The position numbers were made by a program, and so were the translations under genes. Of a stretch of DNA of 63,700 nt, positions 19,457 to 27,416 are shown one piece after another. Every line of letters begins with the position of its first letter. Within the stretch, counting starts at the first letter, position 1. The notes below the pieces were generated by a model that was not told where the DNA came from, did not search any database, and saw nothing but the letters and a program-made list of their open reading frames with translations. The stretch is from NCBI GenBank assembly GCA_029239785.1, contig JARBUG010000009.1, forward strand, positions 1-63,700, written 5' to 3'. This DNA comes from Symbiobacteriaceae bacterium (GTDB lineage Bacteria; Bacillota; Sulfobacillia; Symbiobacteriales; Symbiobacteriaceae).

Positions 19457-19939
19457 TTGGCTGTCGCCCTCCTGTCTACCCCGGTGCAAGTGCTGGCGGT
19501 CCGCCCGGCCGGCGGCAGCGGCCTGCTTTGGGCGGCGCCTCTGAAGGCTGGCGGCGAGTTTCAGTTGCGCTGGACGCACACGATTACCCGCAGCCCGGTA
19601 TCTGAGACGTACACGGTCGAGCCCGACCGCCGCATTCGCTTGGTGCGCATGGTTTTTAACCAGTTTGGTGCCAACCTGCCGGAGAGTCCGGCGCCCGGAA
19701 CTACCTGGCAGGTAGGGCCGGAGGGCATCACGGTTACCGGGTACACCGAGCGGTACGAGCGGCTCAACCTGGGCGTCGGTCCGTATGATCATCGTTTGAT
19801 TGTCGGGAGCCGGGAACTTGACTTGGTAGCAAATGTGGGTGCCGACCGGCTCATCCGCATAAGCGTAGAACGGCAGCCCAGGATACGTATTTACTTGTTG
19901 GAGGTGTTCCAATGGCGGAGCAGCCCCAGCCCATTCTGA
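19457..19939 (+). CDS. DUF1850 family protein of the TRAP operon
   Basis: A 160-residue protein matching the DUF1850 pattern: QLRWTHTITRSPVSETYTVE and a C-terminal RIYLLEVFQW. This family is commonly encoded between TAXI and fused TRAP permease genes, as here. The start is uncertain. The only canonical start in frame is TTG 19457, which leaves a short, uncharged signal-like segment (ALLSTPVQVLA). The frame stays open upstream to about 19399 and encodes SKRFWAFAGAAA, a better signal peptide, but without an ATG, GTG or TTG. It overlaps the permease gene by 28 nt. Confidence 0.7.
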   Translation: MAVALLSTPVQVLAVRPAGGSGLLWAAPLKAGGEFQLRWTHTITRSPVSETYTVEPDRRIRLVRMVFNQFGANLPESPAPGTTWQVGPEGITVTGYTERYERLNLGVGPYDHRLIVGSRELDLVANVGADRLIRISVERQPRIRIYLLEVFQWRSSPSPF

Positions 19940-21852
19940 CGCCTGAGGAAGAGTTACTAGCCAAACTGGACCGCGAGTCCGCATACCGTCGGCTTACGGG
20001 TAAGTGGGCCATGGCCATGATGTTCATGGGCATCGGCCTGGCGCTCTTTCACATCTACACCGCAGCCTACCTGCCCTTTCCGCCGCAGTTGCAGCGCGCC
20101 CCGCACCTGGCCATTGCCCTGGGCATGATCTTCATTCTGTATCCGGCGCGCCGGGGCGATTTGAGGAACCATGTTCCCTGGTACGACGCACTGCTGGCCG
20201 TTGTCGGCCTTGCCGCATGCTTTTATCAGGTCATTTTCTATGAGGACCTGATTCTTCGATCAGGCATTAACACGCCATTGGACTTTATCGTCGGCAGCAT
20301 TACCGTGTTCATGGTGTTGGAGGCGACACGTCGTGTTGCCGGCTGGCCGATGGTGATCGTGGCTGCTACGTTCCTTGCGTATGCGCTTTTTGGCGGTGTG
20401 CTGCCCGGCCTGTTCTCGCACCGGGGCTACAGCGTTACCCGGCTCCTGGAGCAGACCTCGCTCGGCATTGAAGGCATCTTCGGCGTGCCGCTGGGCGTGT
20501 CGGCGACGGTCATCTTTGTCTACCTGCTTTTCGCCCAGTTCCTGGAGAAGACCGGCATCCGCCAGTTGTTCATCGACGTCGCCATGGCGCTGACGGGCTG
20601 GAGCCCGGGCGGCCCGGCGAAGGTGGCCGTTATCTCCAGCGCCCTGGAAGGCACGATCTCCGGGTCGTCCATCGCCAATACGGCTGGTTCGGGTTCCTTC
20701 ACCATCCCCATGATGAAGAAGATCGGCTACCGGCCTGAGTTTGCCGCTGCCGTTGAGGCGTCGGCCTCCACGGGCGGGCAGATTATGCCGCCGATTATGG
20801 GTGCCGCGGCGTTCGTGATGGTGGAGTTCCTGAACATCCCGTACATCGAGATTGCGAAGGCGGCTGCCATTCCGGCGCTGCTCTATTTCACCGGCGTCTT
20901 CATTATGGTTCATTTCGAAGCCCGTCGGACCGGCCTGAAAGGCCTGCCCCGGGAGACGCTGCCCAAGCTGAAGGATGTCATCCTGAAGAAGGGCTACCTG
21001 TTCATTCCGCTGATCCTCATTTTCTACTTGATGGATGTGGGCTACAGCCCGTCGAAGGCCGCCATTTACGCCATGGTGGTGGCGTGGGCCTTCGGTATGC
21101 TGAAGAAGGAAACCCGCATGGGCCCGAAGGAGATTCTGAAGACCTTCGAAGAGGCGGCCCGGGCGGCTCTGCCCGTCATCGCTGCCTGTGCTACGGCTGG
21201 TATCATCGTCGGTGTTGTGTCGCTGACCGGTATTGGCCTGAAGCTGTCGGCCAACCTGGTTGATATGGCCGGCGGCAGCACCATGATCGCCCTGATTTTC
21301 ACCATGATCGCTTCGCTGGTGCTGGGCATGGGCATTCCGACCACGGCCAACTACATCGTCCAGGCGACGATGGCGGCCCCGGCCCTGATCAAGCTGGGCC
21401 TGGCGCCCATTTCGGCCCACCTGTTCGTCTTCTACTTCGGCATTCTGGCCGATATCACGCCGCCGGTCGCACTCGCCGTTTACACTGGCGCTGCCATCGC
21501 CCGGTCCGACCCCTGGAAGACGGGCATTGAGGCGGTCAAGCTGGCTCTGGCTGCCTTCCTGGTGCCGTTCATCTTCGCCTTCTCGCCGAGCTTGGTGCTG
21601 GTGGATGCGACCCCGCTGGGCATCATCCAGATGGTGATTACTTCGGTAACAGGCATGGTTGCCCTGGGCGCCGGTGTTTCAGGCTTCTGGTCGACGAAGC
21701 TGCAGTGGTGGGAGCGGCTGCTCTTGCCGTTGGCCGGCATTCTGTTGATCGACCCGGGCCTGCTGACCGACTTGATTGGCGCCGGCATTGTGGTGGTTGT
21801 GTTTGTGTCGCAGTTCATGCGGAATCGGAAAGAGGCAACGTTGGCCGCATAA
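19912..21852 (+). CDS. TRAP transporter, fused small/large permease (DctQM type)
   Basis: A 646-residue polytopic protein that fuses the 4-helix small and 12-helix large TRAP permease subunits. Conserved parts of the large subunit are SALEGTISGSSIANTAGSGS, TGGQIMPPIMGAAAFVM and GMGIPTTANYI. With the TAXI binding protein it should take up a carboxylate-type substrate driven by an ion gradient. The ATG lies 7 nt after GGAGGTG inside the end of the DUF1850 gene, so translation is coupled. A bidirectional terminator follows. Confidence 0.92.
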   Translation: MAEQPQPILTPEEELLAKLDRESAYRRLTGKWAMAMMFMGIGLALFHIYTAAYLPFPPQLQRAPHLAIALGMIFILYPARRGDLRNHVPWYDALLAVVGLAACFYQVIFYEDLILRSGINTPLDFIVGSITVFMVLEATRRVAGWPMVIVAATFLAYALFGGVLPGLFSHRGYSVTRLLEQTSLGIEGIFGVPLGVSATVIFVYLLFAQFLEKTGIRQLFIDVAMALTGWSPGGPAKVAVISSALEGTISGSSIANTAGSGSFTIPMMKKIGYRPEFAAAVEASASTGGQIMPPIMGAAAFVMVEFLNIPYIEIAKAAAIPALLYFTGVFIMVHFEARRTGLKGLPRETLPKLKDVILKKGYLFIPLILIFYLMDVGYSPSKAAIYAMVVAWAFGMLKKETRMGPKEILKTFEEAARAALPVIAACATAGIIVGVVSLTGIGLKLSANLVDMAGGSTMIALIFTMIASLVLGMGIPTTANYIVQATMAAPALIKLGLAPISAHLFVFYFGILADITPPVALAVYTGAAIARSDPWKTGIEAVKLALAAFLVPFIFAFSPSLVLVDATPLGIIQMVITSVTGMVALGAGVSGFWSTKLQWWERLLLPLAGILLIDPGLLTDLIGAGIVVVVFVSQFMRNRKEATLAA

Positions 21853-21867
21853 GGTTGGCAACGGAAA

Positions 21868-21911
21868 AGGAGCCGCCCTCGCATTTTGGTGCGAAGGCGG
21901 CTCCTCTTTTT
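21868..21911. terminator. Bidirectional terminator between TRAP operon and sdhB
   Basis: GGAGCCGCC (21869-21877) pairs with GGCGGCTCC (21896-21904), and an inner TCGCA/TGCGA extends the stem. T-runs lie on both outer sides (CTTTTT on plus, TTTTCC on minus). It serves two convergent operons. Confidence 0.88.
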
Positions 21912-21913
21912 GC

Positions 21914-22636
21914 TTAATACTTGGTCAGGCCCAGGCGGTAGGCCATGGCGGCCTTCTTCAGGTTCTGGATCGCTTCGGTCTGGTTGATGTGCTTGGGGCA
22001 GGCCTCAACGCAATTGAAGACCGTGTGGCACCGGAAGACGCCGTACTCGGTGGCGGTCAGCTCCAGGCGCTCCTTCTTGGCCGTGTCACGGCTGTCGACG
22101 AAGAACCGGTTGGCCCAGACCAGGGCGTGGGCGCCCAGGTACTCCTCGTTATTGGCGCCGCTGGGGCAGGCCGCAAAGCAGCCGCCGCAGAGGATGCAGT
22201 CGATCTCCTTGTTGTACTTGGCCCGGTCGGCGGGGGACTGGCGCCGCTCCCGCTCGGGGGCGGGGCCGTCGTTGATGATCCAGGGCTTGACCCGCTCGTA
22301 GTTCTCCCAGAACTTGGACATGTCCACCACCAGGTCCTTGACGACCTTCATGTGGGGCAGGGGGGAGACAGTGACGGTGTCGCCTTCGAGGGCATCCTTC
22401 ACCTGCACGCGGCAGGCCAGCACGTAGGCGCCCGAGATATACATGGCGCAAGAGCCGCAGATGGCCTCACGGCAGCTATAACGGAAGGCGAGGGAGGAGT
22501 CCTGCTTCTCCAGCACGGAGAGCAGCGCCTCCAGGACGGTCATGCCTTCACGATAAGTGACGGTGAACTCTTCGTAACGGGGCTCGGCATCCGTTTCGGG
22601 GTCATAGCGGAAGACCTTGAGCTTGAAGTTTTCCAC
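21914..22636 (-). CDS. sdhB: Succinate dehydrogenase iron-sulfur subunit
   Basis: A 240-residue subunit that passes electrons from FAD to quinone. The N-terminal ferredoxin domain binds [2Fe-2S] through SCREAICGSCAM and the later YVLAC. C-terminal motifs CILCGGCFAACP and CHTVFNCVEACPK supply the [4Fe-4S] and [3Fe-4S] ligands. It is the last gene of sdhCDAB and ends at the shared terminator. Confidence 0.93.
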   Translation of the reverse strand: MENFKLKVFRYDPETDAEPRYEEFTVTYREGMTVLEALLSVLEKQDSSLAFRYSCREAICGSCAMYISGAYVLACRVQVKDALEGDTVTVSPLPHMKVVKDLVVDMSKFWENYERVKPWIINDGPAPERERRQSPADRAKYNKEIDCILCGGCFAACPSGANNEEYLGAHALVWANRFFVDSRDTAKKERLELTATEYGVFRCHTVFNCVEACPKHINQTEAIQNLKKAAMAYRLGLTKY

Positions 22637-22654
22637 GGTGGACGGCCCCCTTTC

Positions 22655-24376
22655 TTAGTACTTACGGGCTTCAGGCTGGAAGCGGGTGATGGCGACGGGG
22701 CTGTAGTCCAACTTGACGCCAGCGGGCGTGTAGGAGGCGATGGTGTGGCGCAGGAAGTTGACATCGTCGCGCTCGGTGAAGTCCCGGCGGGCGTGGGAGC
22801 CGCGGCTCTCCTTGCGGGCCAGGGCGCCGGCGGCGATGGCTTCGGCCACGTCGATCATGCCCTTCAGCTCCAACTGCTGGAGCAGGTCCATGTTGTAGAC
22901 CTTGCCGGTGTGGCGGACTTTGACCTGCTTGTACCGCTCACGGAGCCGGCGGACCTTGGCGAGGCCGTCGGTCATGAGCGTCTCGTCGCGGAAAACGCCA
23001 ATGTGGTGGAACATGGTCTGCTGCAGCTCGACCCGCAGGGAGGGGCCGTCCTCGGTGCCGGCGCCGTTCTGCAGCGCCGTGATCTGATGCTTGATGTTGG
23101 TGAGGGCCTCGGCGAGCGCCGCATCGGCGTTCGCAGGTCCACTGCCGCCTGCGACAAATGCCGCCATGCGGTCACCAGCCAGCTTGCCGAACACGATGGT
23201 GTCGAGGAGGGAGTTGCCGCCCAGGCGGTTGGCGCCGTGGACGGAGACGCAGGCGCACTCGCCGGCGGCGTAGAAGCCCGTCACCTTGGTCTCGCCGTTC
23301 ACGTTGCAGTCGATGCCGCCCATGGTGTAGTGCTGGCTGGGCTGCACGGGGATCGGGGTGGTGACAGGGTCGAGGCCGGCGAAGTTCAGGCAGATCTCCC
23401 GGACTTCGGGGAGGCGCTCGTCGATCTTCGCCTCGCCGAGGTGGCGCAGGTCGAGGTGGACGTAGCCGCCGCCCGGGCCGCCCTGGTTAAAGCCACGGCC
23501 TTCGTTAATCTCCGTCTGAATCGACCGGGCGACGATGTCGCGGGGGCCAAGCTCCATCGCCTTGGGGGCGTACTTGACCATGAACCGCTCGCCCAGGTTG
23601 TTGACAAGGTAGCCGCCTTCGCCGCGGCAGCCTTCGGTCATGAGGATGTTGGTGCCCCACAGACCGGTCGGGTGGAACTGGATGAACTCCATATCTTTGA
23701 TCGGCACGCCGGCGTGGTACGCGAGGGCGATGCCGAGGCCGGTGTTGAGCAGGTTGTTGGTGGAGTGGGCATAAATCTTGCCGGCGCCGCCCGTGGCGAA
23801 GAGAATCGCCTGAGCCTTGACCGTGATCAGTTCGCCCGTCAGGAAGTTGAGGGCCACCAGGCCGATGGCCCGGCCATCACGGACGACCAGTTCGAGCACC
23901 ACGTACTCCTGAAGGACCTTGATGCCGCGCTTGCGGGTCTGCTGGTACATGGTGTGCAGCAGGGCATGGCCGGTCTTGTCGGAGGCGTAGCAGGTGCGGG
24001 GGTAGCCGGCACCGCCGAAGGGGCGCTGGGCGATGGTGCCGTCATCGTTGCGGGAGAACGGGCAGCCCCAGTGCTCCATTTCGATGATGCGGGGGACGGC
24101 CTCCTTGGCCATCACCTCGGCGGCGTCCTGGTCGGCGAGGAAGTCCGATCCCTTGACGGTATCGAACATGTGCTTTTCCCAGTTGTCATCCTTGCTGTTC
24201 GGATGGTTGGCCAGCGAACCGTTAATGCCGCCGGCAGCGGCGACGGAGTGGGAACGGACAGGCGGAAGCTGGGAGATGATCACGACATCGGAAACACCGC
24301 TGTCGTGGGCGGCAATGGCGGCCCGCAGACCGGCAAGGCCGCCGCCTACGATGACGACCTGATGGTTCAATTGCAT
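22655..24376 (-). CDS. sdhA: Succinate dehydrogenase/fumarate reductase flavoprotein subunit
   Basis: A 573-residue flavoprotein that oxidises succinate to fumarate at the inner face of the membrane. The FAD-binding motif VVIVGGGLAGLRAA is N-terminal. SHSVAAAGGING carries the conserved His for covalent FAD attachment in this family. FHPTGLWG and GEGGYLVNNLGERFM form the active-site region. The C-terminal helical domain has RESRGSHARRDF. It is 18 nt upstream of sdhB and 22 nt downstream of sdhD. Confidence 0.93.
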   Translation of the reverse strand: MQLNHQVVIVGGGLAGLRAAIAAHDSGVSDVVIISQLPPVRSHSVAAAGGINGSLANHPNSKDDNWEKHMFDTVKGSDFLADQDAAEVMAKEAVPRIIEMEHWGCPFSRNDDGTIAQRPFGGAGYPRTCYASDKTGHALLHTMYQQTRKRGIKVLQEYVVLELVVRDGRAIGLVALNFLTGELITVKAQAILFATGGAGKIYAHSTNNLLNTGLGIALAYHAGVPIKDMEFIQFHPTGLWGTNILMTEGCRGEGGYLVNNLGERFMVKYAPKAMELGPRDIVARSIQTEINEGRGFNQGGPGGGYVHLDLRHLGEAKIDERLPEVREICLNFAGLDPVTTPIPVQPSQHYTMGGIDCNVNGETKVTGFYAAGECACVSVHGANRLGGNSLLDTIVFGKLAGDRMAAFVAGGSGPANADAALAEALTNIKHQITALQNGAGTEDGPSLRVELQQTMFHHIGVFRDETLMTDGLAKVRRLRERYKQVKVRHTGKVYNMDLLQQLELKGMIDVAEAIAAGALARKESRGSHARRDFTERDDVNFLRHTIASYTPAGVKLDYSPVAITRFQPEARKY

Positions 24377-24398
24377 CGGGAGACACCCCCGGATTGGC

Positions 24399-24737
24399 TT
24401 ACTTGGCGTTCAGGAAGTGGAAGAGGGCGGTGGAGCCCCAGCCGCAGGCGACGATGCCGATGACGGTCAGCACATAGCTGGCGGTGCGGCCGGCCCGGGG
24501 CCAGTAGTCGTTGATGATCGCCCGGATGCCGTTGAGGCCGTGGAAGAGGCCGAGGGTCAGGAGACCAGAATCGACGATGACGTAGAGGGTGTTCTTCAGC
24601 CGAAGGCTGCTATCGATAAAGGTGATTTCAACGGTCGGGTCGACGAAGTGCATGATGCCGAAGTGGACTGCGACGAAGACCAAAAGCAGAACGGCGCTGA
24701 TGCGTTGGATGATCCACGCCCAGAGACTGCCCTTCAT
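24399..24737 (-). CDS. sdhD: Succinate dehydrogenase membrane anchor subunit
   Basis: A 112-residue hydrophobic protein with three predicted transmembrane helices. Histidines in FVAVHFGIMHF and GLFHGLNGIRAIINDYW suit heme b or quinone-site roles typical of Sdh anchors. Its place between sdhC and sdhA supports the assignment; the C/D naming is by position only. Confidence 0.83.
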   Translation of the reverse strand: MKGSLWAWIIQRISAVLLLVFVAVHFGIMHFVDPTVEITFIDSSLRLKNTLYVIVDSGLLTLGLFHGLNGIRAIINDYWPRAGRTASYVLTVIGIVACGWGSTALFHFLNAK

Positions 24738-24750
24738 GACTGACTCCTCC

Positions 24751-25158
24751 TTAGTGGGCCTTTACCCAGGGGTAGGCCAGGAACCGCATGACGAAGAAGT
24801 AGCTGCCCACAGTGATGAGGGCGGCGGAGAGGCCGAAAACGGTCCAGAAGAGGGCCTTTTGCTTGCGCACGCCCCAGCCGAGGTCATGGAGGACCAGGCG
24901 GACGCCGTTGATGCCGTGGAAGGTGAGGGCCAGGAACAGGAACCATTCGCCGATGACAAAGACCTTGGAAGCCAGGGAACCCATCGTCCGGTCGAAGCCG
25001 GCGCTGCCGCCCCGGGTGACCGAGGTGATCTCCCAGATATGGAGCAGCAGGAAGAGCGTGATGGCGACGCCCGAGAGCCGGTGGAGCAGGTGGGACCACA
25101 TGCCGGTCCGGAAGTAGCGCGGCTTTAGGTCTGCGTAGACTCGGACTTCACGTTTCAT
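24751..25158 (-). CDS. sdhC: Succinate dehydrogenase cytochrome b subunit
   Basis: A 135-residue membrane protein with three helices. WSHLLHRLSGVAITLFLLLH carries the S-x-x-x-R and His typical of the cytochrome b556 family, and LTFHGINGVRLVLHDLGW is the second conserved segment. It is the first gene of the sdh operon. The Shine-Dalgarno site is weak, and two copies of the CTAG-bounded repeat lie 32 nt upstream of the start. Confidence 0.87.
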   Translation of the reverse strand: MKREVRVYADLKPRYFRTGMWSHLLHRLSGVAITLFLLLHIWEITSVTRGGSAGFDRTMGSLASKVFVIGEWFLFLALTFHGINGVRLVLHDLGWGVRKQKALFWTVFGLSAALITVGSYFFVMRFLAYPWVKAH

Positions 25159-25189
25159 CTGTCAACACTTCGCTTTCTTCGCAGTGTGT

Positions 25190-25265
25190 CTAGGCACCCT
25201 CAATGGTTGCCGTAACCCGTCAGGCGTGGGCCTAATCTCGACCGGCCCATGCCGAGAGGGTCTAG
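25190..25265 (-). repeat. CTAG-bounded 76-bp repeat, copy C
   Basis: Read on the minus strand it runs CTAGACCC, then GGCATGGGCCGGTCGAG, TAGGCCCACGCCTGACGGG, TTACGG and ATTGAGGGTGCCTAG. It is in tandem with copy D and shares the CTAG at 25262-25265 with it. Confidence 0.8.
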
Positions 25266-25334
25266 GCACCCCGGGTGGGTGCCGTAACCCGTCAGGCGTG
25301 GGCCTAATCTCGACCGGCCCATGCCGAGGGTCTA
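25262..25334 (-). repeat. CTAG-bounded 76-bp repeat, copy D
   Basis: Nearly identical to copy C except for the distal hairpin, which reads CACCCACCCGGGGTG on the minus strand. The outer end is CTAA in place of CTAG. The tandem pair sits in the leader region of sdhC. Confidence 0.78.
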
Positions 25335-25641
25335 ATGCGGCGCCGCACAGCGGCGATGCCGCACGGGAACCGTCGATGGAGCACCAGCGCCGAGAAGGTC
25401 TGCCTTTATTCAACGACATTGCATAAATGAAAGCAATCCATTTGGGGCAAGTTGAACTGAAAATGGTTCAAGTGGACTGACTTTCTGTTGGTGGGGAGGT
25501 CCGGTCGGGTGACATTCTGTAAGCCGAAGCGTAGTTTTTCGGGGCTATGCGCGTTAGGCCTTATCTAAGGCAGGAGATTTACCAACATAAGTCGTATTAG
25601 TTGTATTGTTCACACATATGTATAGGGAGGCGAAATAAGGG
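25335..25641 (+). other. Intergenic region before hup: AT-richer promoter zone
   Basis: About 300 nt without a convincing gene. It becomes AT-rich towards hup and contains GCCTTATCTAAGGC (25557-25570), two 6-bp inverted arms around TC. A loose promoter (TAGTTG, 17 nt, TATAGG) can be drawn just before the ribosome site, but the match is weak. Confidence 0.4.
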
Positions 25642-25944
25642 ATGAAGATGACCAAGACTTTGCTGGTAAGCGCGACGGCTGAAAAGTGTGGGTTGACGCG
25701 GGACAAGGCAAGGGAAGTCGTTAATGCGGTGATGGCGGAGATTGCGGCCACGCTGGAGTCAGGTGACAAGGTGCAGCTGATTGGGTTTGGGACGTGGCGG
25801 GTGGCCCGGAGGGCGGAGCGGACGGGCCGCCATCCCCGGACGGGGGAGGCACTTACGATTCCTGCTCACCGGGTTCCGGTGTTTCGGCCGGGGAAGAAGT
25901 TGAAGGAGCGGGTCGCTTTGCGGGTCGCCTGGGAGGGTAGGTAG
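25642..25944 (+). CDS. hup: HU/IHF-family DNA-binding protein
   Basis: A 100-residue histone-like protein that bends and compacts DNA as a dimer. KTLLVSATAEKCGLTRDKA is the N-terminal helix pair, and VQLIGFGTWRVARRAERTGR followed by PAHRVPVFRPGKKLK is the beta-arm and C-terminal signature. An extra tail of about ten residues (ALRVAWEGR) follows the usual end. The last codons and the stop lie within the 5' arm of a structured repeat element starting at 25933. Confidence 0.92.
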   Translation: MKMTKTLLVSATAEKCGLTRDKAREVVNAVMAEIAATLESGDKVQLIGFGTWRVARRAERTGRHPRTGEALTIPAHRVPVFRPGKKLKERVALRVAWEGR

Positions 25945-26040
25945 GGGACGCACCCCGGTTGTTCTTTTGGGTCGCTTCGCTTCCCAAAAATCCGGCACCG
26001 ACGTCCGCTTACCCCTACCCACCCTCGCAGGCTCCGTGGC
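25933..26040 (+). repeat. Structured 3'-flank element, copy 1 (hup)
   Basis: Outer stem: 25933-25947 pairs with 26012-26026 (15 bp, one mismatch) and overlaps the hup stop codon. Core: GGTTGTTC, a hairpin TTTTGGG/CCCAAAA with loop TCGCTTCGCT, then TCCGGCACC and ACGT. The flank AGGCTCCGTG follows. A second copy lies inverted at 26157-26274. The core and flank are conserved between copies, but the outer stems differ in sequence while staying paired. Confidence 0.75.
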
Positions 26041-26075
26041 TGCTTCAGTCCCTCCCCAACGTCCTTTGAACGTGG

Positions 26076-26108
26076 CGAAGGCCGAGACCATCGAGGTCTC
26101 GGCCTTCG
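26076..26108. terminator. Perfect hairpin between hup and ribH
   Basis: A 14-bp perfect stem CGAAGGCCGAGACC/GGTCTCGGCCTTCG around loop ATCGA. It sits between two convergent genes and probably terminates transcription, although neither strand has a clear T-run. Confidence 0.5.
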
Positions 26109-26156
26109 TATGTAACTAGGTTGCCCGGCGCCCGAGGAAAGTGAGGGGGGAGGCGG

Positions 26157-26274
26157 GTGGCACGAGCCTGGGGGCATAGGCAGGGAGCGACCGAACGTTG
26201 GTGCCGGAGTTTGGGGAAGCGCAGCGATCCCCAAACGAACAACCCTGAGAGGGAGCCCCTGCCTATGCCCCCAG
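26157..26274 (-). repeat. Structured 3'-flank element, copy 2 (ribH)
   Basis: Outer stem: 26168-26185 pairs perfectly with 26257-26274 (18 bp). On the minus strand the core is GGTTGTTC, hairpin GTTTGGGG/CCCCAAAC with loop ATCGCTGCGCTT, then TCCGGCACC and ACGT, followed by flank AGGCTCGTG. It begins 12 nt after the ribH stop, in sense with ribH. Confidence 0.75.
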
Positions 26275-26285
26275 TCGTCCCCCAG

Positions 26286-26753
26286 CTATACGAGAGCACG
26301 CATCAAATTCGCCATCTCAATCGCCGTGGCGGCCGCTTCAAACCCCTTGTTTCCCGCCTTGGTACCCGCTCTCTCAATCGCCTGCTCAATCGTATCCGTC
26401 GTCAGGATGCCGAAGGCGATGGGGGTGCCGGTTTGAAGCATGGCCTGGGCCACGCCCTTGGTCGCCTCGTTCGCGACAAAGTCGAAGTGTGGGGTAGCCC
26501 CCCGAATGACGGCCCCGAGGCAGATGACGGCGTCATACCGCCCGCCCGTGGCCAGCTTCTGGGCAGCGAGGGGAATCTCGAATGCCCCGGGCACCCAGGC
26601 CACATCGACCTGGGCTTCGTCGCCGCCGTGGCGCCGAATGGCGTCCTGGGCGCCGGCCAGCAGCTTGCCGGTAATGAACTCGTTGAACCGGCTCACCACG
26701 ATGCCGAAGCGGAGCCCAACTGCACTCAGGTGTCCTTCAAAGACTTTGCCCAT
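26286..26753 (-). CDS. ribH: 6,7-dimethyl-8-ribityllumazine synthase
   Basis: A 155-residue enzyme that condenses 5-amino-6-ribitylaminouracil with dihydroxybutanone phosphate, the penultimate step of riboflavin synthesis. [17 protein letters not shown] is the N-terminal substrate loop, and [23 protein letters not shown] (His88-type catalytic region) and [17 protein letters not shown] are family signatures. It is the last gene of the rib operon. GGGAGGGAT lies upstream of the ATG. Confidence 0.95.
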   Translation of the reverse strand: MGKVFEGHLSAVGLRFGIVVSRFNEFITGKLLAGAQDAIRRHGGDEAQVDVAWVPGAFEIPLAAQKLATGGRYDAVICLGAVIRGATPHFDFVANEATKGVAQAMLQTGTPIAFGILTTDTIEQAIERAGTKAGNKGFEAAATAIEMANLMRALV

Positions 26754-26782
26754 CGGAACGGATCCCTCCCGTGGGATTCGCT

Positions 26783-27370
26783 TTACGCCGCCCGGCCGCT
26801 GGAACGACCCAGCATGAAGGGCTCCAGACGGCGATAGAACGCCAGGCTGATGGCGCAGGAGAGGAAGCCCTTGAACAGGTTAAAAGGCGTGGAGATGGCC
26901 AGTGCACCGGTCCAGGCGGCGGCGCCAGTCATGCCCCAGAGCGGATAGACCACCAGGGCGTTGAGGGGAATCAGAATCGCTGTCATGACCAGTGTGCCGG
27001 CCACGGCGGAGATCAGGCCCCAGGCGGCGTGCTTGTTGCGCTGGGGGTCGACCATCCGATGGACCAGGCTGGTGGCCACGACCAGGGAGCCGCCAGCGAA
27101 AAAGTTTGCCAGAATGCCGACCGGGCCTTCGGAACTGGTCCCGGAGATGAGGAAAAGCAGCGATTTGATCGTCTGGACGGTCAGACCGGCCACCGGCCCG
27201 AGAATGTATGCAGCAATAATGGCAGGAATGTCGCCAAAGTCGTACTTGAGGAAGGGCTCGAACGGCGGAATCCAGACCCGGCCAAAGGCAACCAATACGA
27301 AGGCGATCGCGGAAAAGACGGAGATCCAAACCAAACGGTGCAACTTCTCGTTACGCATAATCTTTCGCAT
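26783..27370 (-). CDS. ribU: Riboflavin ECF transporter S component (RibU)
   Basis: A 195-residue membrane protein with about six helices. [20 protein letters not shown] is the RibU/ECF S-component signature, and [15 protein letters not shown] and a C-terminal [15 protein letters not shown] are also typical. It would bind riboflavin and work with the shared EcfAAT module, which is not in the window. Its place between ribBA and ribH combines uptake with synthesis under one riboswitch. The start may be ATG 27370 or the fifth codon, also ATG. Confidence 0.88.
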   Translation of the reverse strand: MRKIMRNEKLHRLVWISVFSAIAFVLVAFGRVWIPPFEPFLKYDFGDIPAIIAAYILGPVAGLTVQTIKSLLFLISGTSSEGPVGILANFFAGGSLVVATSLVHRMVDPQRNKHAAWGLISAVAGTLVMTAILIPLNALVVYPLWGMTGAAAWTGALAISTPFNLFKGFLSCAISLAFYRRLEPFMLGRSSGRAA

Positions 27371-27416
27371 ACCCCTTTACTACTGATGGACTGGCCACCG
27401 ACGGACCGTTTGACGA

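Noticed and set aside
21776..24463. 895-codon plus-strand frame opposite sdhB and sdhA
   Set aside because: An antisense shadow of two conserved genes. It also overlaps the end of the TRAP permease and a terminator.
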